10,427 nucleotides of DNA from Stercoripulliclostridium_A sp964480195 (lineage in GTDB: Bacteria; Bacillota; Clostridia; Christensenellales; DTU072): positions 1 to 10,427 of the forward strand of contig CAYZOJ010000056.1 of assembly GCA_964480195.1 (NCBI GenBank), written 5' to 3'. The position numbers and the translations under genes are program-made. Positions 5,033 through 10,427 of the stretch are shown here, piece by piece (within the stretch, counting starts at the first letter, position 1; each line of letters starts with the position of its first letter). The notes beneath the pieces were generated by a model, which saw only the letters and a program-made list of their open reading frames with translations, made no database searches and was not told where the DNA came from.

Positions 5033-5770
5033 ATGATAGAAATCGAAAATCTCACCAAAATATATAACGGCACGGGCAAAAAGGCTGTGGACAATCTTTC
5101 ATTAACCGTCGAAGACGGCGAGATTTTCGGTTTTCTCGGACCTAACGGCGCAGGTAAGTCCACGACGATAAAGTGTTTGACCGGCATATTGAAATTCAAT
5201 CAAGGTCATATACGCGTAAACGGCGCCGACATACAGGAAGATCCCGTCGGAGCAAAAAGTAAAATTGGGTTTGTCCCGGACGAACATTACCTTTACGAAG
5301 GGCTTACGGGCAGACAGTACGTGAATTTTGTCCTTGACATTTTCGGCGTCCCGGACGACGTGCGCAAAGAACGAATAGAAAAGTATGCCGGTTTATTCGG
5401 GATGAAAGAGCACCTCGACGAGCCGTCGTCATCGTATTCGCACGGAATGAAGCAAAAAATATCCTTGGTTTCCGCGTTTTCGCACGAACCCGAAGTGCTT
5501 GTTTTGGACGAGCCGATGATGGGACTCGATCCCGCGTCGTCATACGAGCTCAAAACGCTTATGAGAGAATGGGCGTCGGCAGGCAGGATAGTGTTTTTCT
5601 CGTCGCACGTACTTGACGTCGTTGAAAAAATTTGTACCAAAGTCGCGATAATTGACAACGGCAAATTAGCGACGGTTTGCGATATGCGCGAACTCAAAGA
5701 AAAACGCAAAGATTTGTCCCTCGAGCAATTATTCCTGACGCTTACCCGTTCGGAGGTCGACGGAGAATGA
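5033..5770 (+). CDS. ABC transporter ATP-binding protein
   Basis: The nucleotide-binding subunit of an ABC-2 type exporter, which powers transport through the permease encoded next. Motifs in order are Walker A GPNGAGKSTT (36-45), IGFVPDEHYLYEGLT (78-92) where the Q-loop would lie, signature YSHGMKQK (135-142), Walker B VLVLDEP with Glu160, D-loop GLDP (164-167) and H-loop His192 in FSSHVLD. The Q-loop position reads Asp/Glu rather than Gln, as in many exporters of this type, and the signature is SHGMK instead of SGGQ. AAGGA lies 5 bases before the ATG, inside the end of rarA. The stop overlaps the permease start by 4 bases (ATGA). The substrate cannot be inferred. Confidence 0.93.
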   Translation: MIEIENLTKIYNGTGKKAVDNLSLTVEDGEIFGFLGPNGAGKSTTIKCLTGILKFNQGHIRVNGADIQEDPVGAKSKIGFVPDEHYLYEGLTGRQYVNFVLDIFGVPDDVRKERIEKYAGLFGMKEHLDEPSSSYSHGMKQKISLVSAFSHEPEVLVLDEPMMGLDPASSYELKTLMREWASAGRIVFFSSHVLDVVEKICTKVAIIDNGKLATVCDMRELKEKRKDLSLEQLFLTLTRSEVDGE

Positions 5771-7470
5771 ACGAGTCGTTAAGACAATACGCATCTCTTA
5801 CGACGACGTTGCTTAAAAATAGCGTCGCAACGTCTAAGTTTATGCGCAAAGACGTTTCTTTCGACGGTAAGAAAAACGGAAGAGGCGGTGCGGTGGTTGC
5901 CATTGTTGTTACGGTAATCGCGTTCGCGATACTCGGTGCGAGTTCGGCCATAACGATGACGCTGTCGGCACTTGAAAGCGGTATCGTTGAAGAAATGATT
6001 TACGCATTTTTGGCTGTCGCGCAAATAATGGTGTTTTTCTTCGGATCGCTTACCGTCCTCGGCAATCTTTATTATTCTAACGATAATGCGTTGCTTGCAG
6101 GGCTTCCGTTCCGTTCGGGAGTGGTTTTTGCGTCCAAGTTTACGGTAGCTTATTTCGGAGAATTGGCGTTTGCCGCATTGGTACTCGTTCCGACGCTTAC
6201 CGCATCGGGAATAACTCTGATGATAAGCGGATATGAGCTGTCGTGGACATATTTTTTGACGGAAGCGTTCGCCGTCTTGCTTGTTCCGTCCGTTCCGTTG
6301 CTTTTTGCAAGCATAGTATCTCTTCCGTTGATGTTTATAGTATCCGCGATGAGGCGCAGAAGCCTCGGTAACGGCATAGTAACGGCGATATTTTATGTTA
6401 TTGCTTTAGTGCTTTATTTTTCGTTTATCGCGTTTGTCGGAGGGTCCGAAGAGGGCGGGTTCGACAGCGAAACGATTTCGGCATTCTGCGTGATAAAAAA
6501 TATAACGTTGTTTAACTATCCGATGGTAAACGCACTACTCGGGAAAAACAATAAATTTTTATGGCTTTTGGCGTATATCGGCGGAGTTATAGTAGTTTCG
6601 ACTGTGGCAATCGCAATATCGGCTGTATTTTACAAAAAAGCGATGACCGCGTTTGCCGAAAGTTCGGGCGCTGTCGGTGCTGTCAAATATAAGACGACAA
6701 GCGGGAAAAAATCTCCGATAACGGCGTTGTTTATCAAAGAATTTAAGACGCTCTTACATACGCCTACGCTTTTGCTCGGCGCGGTGATGTCGATAGTTAT
6801 GCCGGTAATAGTAATGGTCTTTTACGGATACCTTTTGAAGTCCGATTTTTCGGAAATCGAAACCGCATTCGGCGCAAACGGCGTTAACATGTACACGGTA
6901 AGCATATTAACGTTTATTTCATATATGTTTGTGGCGACGACGAATCAAGTAGCGTCCATCGGCTTTTCGAGAGAGGGCAAAAATATCTATATGCTCAAAT
7001 CTTTACCGATAGGCGCGGGAGCTATTGTAAAGGTCAAATTGTTGTTTGCGACGAGCGTTACCGCGATATCCGCACTTTCTGCCGGGATAGCATTGCCGTT
7101 CGCGTCCGAAATAACCAATCCGATAGGAGTAATCGGATTCGCTTTAACGATATTTACGGGCGGATTCGCATCGAATTGCGTGTCTTTGTATAACGATCTT
7201 AAAGCCCCGAATTTCAAATGGACAAACATAAACGAGGTTACCAAAAACAATAACAGAATGGTTCGTCCCATGTTAATGACGTTTGCCATAAACATTGTAT
7301 GTATGGTAATCGGCATTGTTTTGGGGCTTGTCGACATCGGTTTGAGCGATAACGGGATACTTGCGATATTTTATGCGATTTATTTGCTTGCGTCCGGGGC
7401 GCTGGCAGGGGTATATTATTATATGCTTGAGAAAAATAAAACAGAGTTGTTCGAAAGAATAGGAGGTTAA
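5767..7470 (+). CDS. ABC-2 type transporter permease, 12 predicted membrane segments
   Basis: Membrane partner of the preceding ATPase. The 567 residues hold about twelve hydrophobic segments: 41-66, 80-100, 120-150, 163-193, 203-224, 266-288, 336-356, 377-395, 424-446, 452-470, 503-525 and 530-552. It looks like an internal duplication: ALLAGLPFRSGVVFASKF (108-125) and YMLKSLPIGAGAIVKVKL (408-425) occupy matching places in the two halves. The motif DLKAPNFKWTNINEVTKNNN (477-496) is typical of large Firmicute ABC permeases (Pfam ABC_tran_2-like, from memory). I chose the ATG at 5767, which has GGAGG 10 bases upstream and overlaps the ATPase stop as ATGA. The frame is open back to an ATG at 5677, but that start lies deep in the ATPase gene. 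The substrate is unknown. Confidence 0.88.
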   Translation: MNESLRQYASLTTTLLKNSVATSKFMRKDVSFDGKKNGRGGAVVAIVVTVIAFAILGASSAITMTLSALESGIVEEMIYAFLAVAQIMVFFFGSLTVLGNLYYSNDNALLAGLPFRSGVVFASKFTVAYFGELAFAALVLVPTLTASGITLMISGYELSWTYFLTEAFAVLLVPSVPLLFASIVSLPLMFIVSAMRRRSLGNGIVTAIFYVIALVLYFSFIAFVGGSEEGGFDSETISAFCVIKNITLFNYPMVNALLGKNNKFLWLLAYIGGVIVVSTVAIAISAVFYKKAMTAFAESSGAVGAVKYKTTSGKKSPITALFIKEFKTLLHTPTLLLGAVMSIVMPVIVMVFYGYLLKSDFSEIETAFGANGVNMYTVSILTFISYMFVATTNQVASIGFSREGKNIYMLKSLPIGAGAIVKVKLLFATSVTAISALSAGIALPFASEITNPIGVIGFALTIFTGGFASNCVSLYNDLKAPNFKWTNINEVTKNNNRMVRPMLMTFAINIVCMVIGIVLGLVDIGLSDNGILAIFYAIYLLASGALAGVYYYMLEKNKTELFERIGG

Positions 7471-7471
7471 A

Positions 7472-7689
7472 ATGCGTAAACTCGCATTAGACGTCGGAGA
7501 CGTAAGAATAGGGCTTGCGACAAGCGATGTGATGGGAATAATAGCTTCGGGCTACGAAACGTATGTTCGCAAAGGCGGAAACGCCGATTACGAGTATATT
7601 GCCGAGTTTTGCCGTACTCATTCGGTAGACGGCGTAGTCGTAGGGCTTCCCGTAAATATGGACGGGACAGAAGGACCTCGCGTAGAAGT
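7472..7689 (+). CDS. ruvX: Putative pre-16S rRNA nuclease YqgF/RuvX, 3' end lost in gap
   Basis: A YqgF/RuvX protein with an RNase H-like fold, linked to 16S rRNA 5' maturation and historically called a Holliday junction resolvase. The 72 residues before the gap include the first catalytic motif LALDVGDVRIGLATSD (Asp7) and GVVVGLPVNMDGTEGPR (about 54-70). The second acidic motif (DERLTT-like) and the C-terminal Asp fall in the N run. The family is about 135-145 residues, so roughly half is missing. AGGAGG (7461-7466) lies 5 bases before the ATG, which is 1 base after the permease stop. The sequence on the far side of the gap belongs to a different family. Confidence 0.92.
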
Positions 7690-7789
7690 NNNNNNNNNNN
7701 NNNNNNNNNNNNNNNNNNNNNNNNNNNNNNNNNNNNNNNNNNNNNNNNNNNNNNNNNNNNNNNNNNNNNNNNNNNNNNNNNNNNNNNNN
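7690..7789. other. Assembly gap of 100 N
   Basis: A run of exactly 100 N, the conventional placeholder for a scaffold gap of unknown length. It removes the end of ruvX and the start of the DUF1292 gene. The missing RuvX C-terminus alone needs about 190-220 bases, so the true gap is probably longer than shown. Confidence 0.97.
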
Positions 7790-8104
7790 ATAGAAGACGT
7801 CGAAGACGAAGAAGTCATCGTACTCGTCAACGAAGAAACCGGCGCGGAAACCGAGTTTTCGTTGCTTGCAATGTTGGAAGTCGACGGAGTTACGTACGCG
7901 TATCTCGAACCCCTCGAGGAAATTGACGACTTCGAAGAAGGCGACATACTCATCAACAGAGTCGAATTTGACGAAAACGGCGAAGAAAGCTATCTTCCCA
8001 TCGAGAGCGACGAAGAAATCGATCGTGCGTTCGAAGCATTCGACCGTATGTATGTAGAACGTTACAATATGCATTGCGACGGTACTCCCGCGGACGAAGA
8101 ATAA
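7790..8104 (+). CDS. DUF1292 (YrzB/UPF0473) family protein, 5' partial
   Basis: A small acidic protein of the DUF1292 family, function unknown. Visible residues begin IEDVEDEEVIVLVNEETGAE and continue with FSLLAMLEVDGVTYAYLEPL, then DILINRVEFDENGEESYLPI and a helical end DEEIDRAFEAFDRMYVER. This is the family's typical beta-rich layout (I-L-DE-G-E--F-LL---E-DG--YA-L-P). Only a few N-terminal residues should be missing, since family members run about 80-110 residues. The order ruvX then DUF1292 is the same as yrrK-yrzB in Bacillus. The apparent in-frame joining to RuvX through the N run is an artefact. The stop is 2 bases before the next gene. Confidence 0.85.
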   Translation: MEDVEDEEVIVLVNEETGAETEFSLLAMLEVDGVTYAYLEPLEEIDDFEEGDILINRVEFDENGEESYLPIESDEEIDRAFEAFDRMYVERYNMHCDGTPADEE

Positions 8105-8106
8105 TA

Positions 8107-8805
8107 ATGAAACGTAAACTTATTGCAATCGCACTCGTCGTTGCGCTGACATTTGTATGCGCATTTGCGTTCGGGTGCGATTCGACAAACGAAAATCCCG
8201 ATACGGGCACTACAAACGGCGACCCGAATACGGGATCTGCAGACGGCACGGAGGATACCGATATGAACAACCCCACTGCAACATTTATAATAAGAGATCA
8301 AAACGGAATCGAACGTAAAATCGTTATCGAATTATATCCCGACAAAGCACCGATTACAGTCAATAATTTTGTAACGCTTGCAAAAAGCGGACTGTATAAC
8401 GGCACTGTATTCCATCGTATAGTACCTTACGGTTGTGTACAGGGAGGCGGATACAAAATCGAGGACAACACCATAATCGAAGTAGGCGAAGATCTTAAAC
8501 CGATATACGGCGAATTCAAGTCTAACGGCTGGGCGCAAAACGACCTTAAACACGAGAAGGGCGTTATAAGTATGGCGAGAACGAGTGTCAAAGACAGCGC
8601 GACGAGCCAATTCTTCATATGCGTCGGCAGTTACCCGAGTTGGGACGGAGAATACGCGGCTTTCGGTAAAGCGGTTGACCAAGAAAGTTTGGATAACCTT
8701 ACCGTGCTCGGCAAATCCACTTACGCTAGCGTTGCCGGCGGTTACTTCGACACATTCCCGTATCCGATACTGGAGATCGTTTCCGTAACCGTAACGGGTG
8801 CGTAA
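8107..8805 (+). CDS. Cyclophilin-type peptidyl-prolyl isomerase lipoprotein
   Basis: Peptidyl-prolyl cis-trans isomerase predicted to act outside the membrane as an anchored folding factor. A basic start (MKRK), a hydrophobic core (5-22) and Cys24 in AFGC form a lipoprotein signal, although Phe at -2 makes the lipobox imperfect. A low-complexity linker rich in Asp, Asn, Thr and Gly runs from about 25 to 56. The cyclophilin domain (about 57-230) has ELYPDKAPITVNNFV, FHRIVPYGCVQGGG with the expected catalytic Arg, ISMARTSVKDSATSQFFICV and AAFGKAV. I chose the ATG at 8107, 2 bases after the DUF1292 stop, because it gives a clean signal peptide; an in-frame ATG at 8074 would overlap that gene. 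The ribosome binding site is weak, so translation may be coupled. It is probably the last gene of the rarA operon. Confidence 0.9.
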   Translation: MKRKLIAIALVVALTFVCAFAFGCDSTNENPDTGTTNGDPNTGSADGTEDTDMNNPTATFIIRDQNGIERKIVIELYPDKAPITVNNFVTLAKSGLYNGTVFHRIVPYGCVQGGGYKIEDNTIIEVGEDLKPIYGEFKSNGWAQNDLKHEKGVISMARTSVKDSATSQFFICVGSYPSWDGEYAAFGKAVDQESLDNLTVLGKSTYASVAGGYFDTFPYPILEIVSVTVTGA

Positions 8806-8839
8806 AACCAACGTAACGTGCGCGCGTTAAAATTCGCTC

Positions 8840-8868
8840 TTGCAAAACACAAACGGATATGGTATTAT
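8840..8868 (+). promoter_or_regulatory. SigA-type promoter of the MBG-like surface protein gene
   Basis: TTGCAA (8840-8845) and TATTAT (8863-8868) are separated by 17 bases, with TGG before the -10 box forming an extended -10. An overlapping TATAAT (8866-8871) would need a 20-base spacer and fits less well. The leader would be about 11 bases and contain GAGAGG (8874-8879), 6 bases before the ATG. Confidence 0.6.
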
Positions 8869-8885
8869 AATCCGAGAGGCGCTTT

Positions 8886-10322
8886 ATGTCTATACGCTTA
8901 AGAAAATCATTGGTACTCGCTATTATTTGCGCGATTCTGGCAGTCGCGGTTTTGTTGTATTCCGCAAACAGCAATACGGTTCGCGTAGCGGAGGCAAGCG
9001 AAGCGCACGGTAAATACGAAATCACAGTTACGGAAGAGGGTAAAGAGTATTCGTCGACCAAAGTGAACGAAGTCACCTATAACTCAAAAGACCGTTCGGT
9101 CGACGTTTCCGTTTCGTACGACGGTGCCGATTACAAGAATTTTACCGTAAAATACCAAAAAGACGGCAAAAATATGGGCGAGGCAAAGCCTCACGATGTC
9201 GGAAACTATAAAATAGTTATCGAAATCGACGATTATACGGCTACGTACGATTATAAAATTGCACCCGCGCCCGTGACAGTTTATGTCGCCGGCAACTATG
9301 AATACGTTTACAGCAATAGTAAATACGGTAGAACGGTATCCGCAACGGGTATATACTCGGGCGATACCTGCGGTGTAATTACGACTTATTCGTATATCGA
9401 CGATCAAAACAACCGTATCGAACTCGAAGCGGGAGAACTCCCCGTCGACGCGCATACGTATAGTGTCGATTACGCATTGAATAATGCTAACTATACGATT
9501 GCGAATTATGTAGGCGAATCTCCGTTTGAACTCGATATTACTCCCAAGGAACTCGTTGTCAAAGCCGACGACGTTACCGTTTCTTACGGAGAAGTTCCGG
9601 AATATAAAGTTACGATAAGCGGTTTTGCTCCGAGCGACGACGAGAGAGCCATAGCCGTTATGCCCGCTGTCAAAGCAAATTATTCCGCGGTAGGCGCGTA
9701 CCTCATCACTCCGACCGGCGGAGAAGCAGGTAATTATACATTTACATACAGAGCCGGCACATTGATTATAAACGCACTCGAAGCAAGCGGAACGATAGCC
9801 GATACCGTTACGGAATTACATTTAACGGGCATTTTTGCTCCTAATACCGTATTTTCCGGCACGTTGATAGACGTCGATAGCGAAGCGGGCAAGGAAATCA
9901 TCGAAGACATACGAGATCGTAACGCGTTCCCGTCTTTCGGAAAAGCTATTTCGGCATATACGATCAGCGCGGAAAACGGCGCTCAACGCTCCGAACTCGT
10001 AAGTATTACGATGACCAACGTTACGTTGGACGCAAAAAAGAGCTACACAATCATTTCGATTTCGCCGAGCGGAGTCGTCAACGAAATAACCAAGTATAGC
10101 TATTCGGACGGCACGTTGAGTCTCAGCTCATACGGCGTCGGCACATTCCTGATAGTCGAAAACAGAGCGGATCTTGCAACTTGGCTATGGATAGGAATAG
10201 GACTTGTCGCGCTTACGGTATTATTGATAGTTGCTTCAAGAGTTCAATACATAGCCTCTAAACGCGATATCGCGCAAGAAAAACGCAAAAGACGTCGTGG
10301 GAAGTCCGGTTATAAGTGGTAA
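8886..10322 (+). CDS. Membrane-anchored surface protein with MBG/Ig-like domains
   Basis: A predicted extracytoplasmic protein of 478 residues. The N-terminus has a basic start (MSIRLRK) and hydrophobic segment 8-25, a signal peptide or signal anchor; AEASEA (35-40) is a possible processing region. The body is beta-rich and repetitive. The third unit, from ITPKELVVKADDVTVSYGEVPEYKV to NYTFTYRAGTLIIN, closely resembles the MBG_2 domain seen in large bacterial surface proteins. The first two units (about 40-128 and 128-218), joined by YKIAPAPVTVYV, look like diverged relatives. A transmembrane segment (about 433-457) is followed by a strongly basic cytoplasmic tail (KRDIAQEKRKRRRGKSGYKW), so the stalk is anchored at its C-terminus without an LPXTG motif. 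It has its own promoter and terminator. The ligand is unknown. Confidence 0.75.
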   Translation: MSIRLRKSLVLAIICAILAVAVLLYSANSNTVRVAEASEAHGKYEITVTEEGKEYSSTKVNEVTYNSKDRSVDVSVSYDGADYKNFTVKYQKDGKNMGEAKPHDVGNYKIVIEIDDYTATYDYKIAPAPVTVYVAGNYEYVYSNSKYGRTVSATGIYSGDTCGVITTYSYIDDQNNRIELEAGELPVDAHTYSVDYALNNANYTIANYVGESPFELDITPKELVVKADDVTVSYGEVPEYKVTISGFAPSDDERAIAVMPAVKANYSAVGAYLITPTGGEAGNYTFTYRAGTLIINALEASGTIADTVTELHLTGIFAPNTVFSGTLIDVDSEAGKEIIEDIRDRNAFPSFGKAISAYTISAENGAQRSELVSITMTNVTLDAKKSYTIISISPSGVVNEITKYSYSDGTLSLSSYGVGTFLIVENRADLATWLWIGIGLVALTVLLIVASRVQYIASKRDIAQEKRKRRRGKSGYKW

Positions 10323-10333
10323 CATAAAACCCG

Positions 10334-10427
10334 AAAAATAGGCGAAAACGATTAGTAATGTAATAGGCTGACGAAAACACGTTAGCCTATTTTCTTTAAT
10401 AAGGAACTTTAGCGGATGCCTATTTTT
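10334..10427. repeat. Nested inverted copies of AATAGGC around the terminator
   Basis: AAAAATAGGC at 10334-10343 is perfectly complementary to GCCTATTTTT at 10418-10427. Both lie outside the terminator stem, whose arms carry the same AATAGGC core at 10362-10368 and 10385-10391. The four copies are arranged forward, forward, reverse, reverse, so alternative pairings are possible. The window ends at the last base of the outer copy, so its full extent is not visible. Confidence 0.5.
10362..10397 (+). terminator. Intrinsic terminator after the surface protein gene
   Basis: AATAGGCTGACG (10362-10373) pairs with CGTTAGCCTATT (10380-10391) over 12 positions with one G-U, enclosing a 6-base loop. 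The stem ends in TATTTTCTTT, an interrupted T-run. The left flank is A-rich only further upstream, so activity in the opposite direction is less likely. The last 30 bases of the window (10398-10427) hold no supportable gene. Confidence 0.8.

Noticed and set aside
5677..5766. Extended N-terminus of the permease from ATG 5677
   Set aside because: It would overlap the ATPase gene by 94 bases and encodes a charged stretch; the ATG at 5767 has a ribosome binding site and an ATGA overlap.
7487..8074. Long minus-strand frame crossing the gap
   Set aside because: It is the reverse of two clearly identified plus-strand genes and is held open only by the N run.
7472..8104. Single 210-residue RuvX-DUF1292 fusion protein
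   Set aside because: The two ends belong to different known families that are neighbouring genes in Bacillus; the joining sequence is 100 N.
8074..8106. Extended N-terminus of the peptidyl-prolyl isomerase from ATG 8074
   Set aside because: It lies inside the DUF1292 gene and would put an Arg-rich stretch before an otherwise normal lipoprotein signal peptide.
8814..8829. Inverted repeat TAACGTG/CGCGTTA after the peptidyl-prolyl isomerase gene
   Set aside because: The stem is short with a G-U pair and only 2 loop bases, and no T-run follows, so a terminator cannot be supported.

Overview
The window looks like a chromosomal segment of a spore-forming Clostridia-type Firmicute, probably from a draft or metagenome assembly, since there is a run of exactly 100 N at 7690-7789. 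Two sporulation sigma factors (a SigG-like and a SigK-like protein), a YlmC/YmxH sporulation protein next to sigG, nrdR immediately after it, and the ruvX-DUF1292 gene pair all point to that group. Strong AGGAGG-type ribosome binding sites and TTGACA/TATAAT-type promoters agree. I cannot name a genus. I see no mobile element, CRISPR array, tRNA or obvious foreign gene.

Left part (1-2552, plus strand): sigG, ylmC/ymxH, nrdR and an RluA-family pseudouridine synthase. A candidate SigG-type promoter precedes sigG. A hairpin covers the ribosome binding site of ylmC. nrdR has its own near-consensus vegetative promoter, and its stop overlaps the start of the pseudouridine synthase gene.

Middle (2553-3656, minus strand): sigK, whose stop codon abuts the stop of the pseudouridine synthase gene with no base between, and upstream of it the RNase P RNA gene rnpB with its own promoter and terminator. 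The SigK reading frame continues upstream of the first usual start codon into a hydrophobic stretch resembling a pro-SigK leader, so its true start is probably a non-AUG codon.

Right part (3700-10322, plus strand): a tightly packed operon of rarA (replication-fork AAA+ ATPase), an ABC-transporter ATPase and its 12-segment permease, ruvX (cut by the gap), a DUF1292 gene (cut at its 5' end) and a cyclophilin-type peptidyl-prolyl isomerase lipoprotein. Intergenic distances are 1, -4, 1 and 2 bases wherever they can be measured. A separately promoted gene follows for a secreted or membrane-anchored MBG-like surface protein, closed by an intrinsic terminator. rnpB and rarA are divergent, with their -35 boxes 8 bases apart.

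Most of this is core housekeeping and sporulation content in a conserved Firmicute order. I found no clearly novel multi-gene system. The points most worth a second look are the sigK start, the SigG substitutions in region 2, the hairpin over the ylmC ribosome binding site, the near-leaderless rarA transcript with its back-to-back promoter, and the scaffold gap that creates a false RuvX-DUF1292 fusion.
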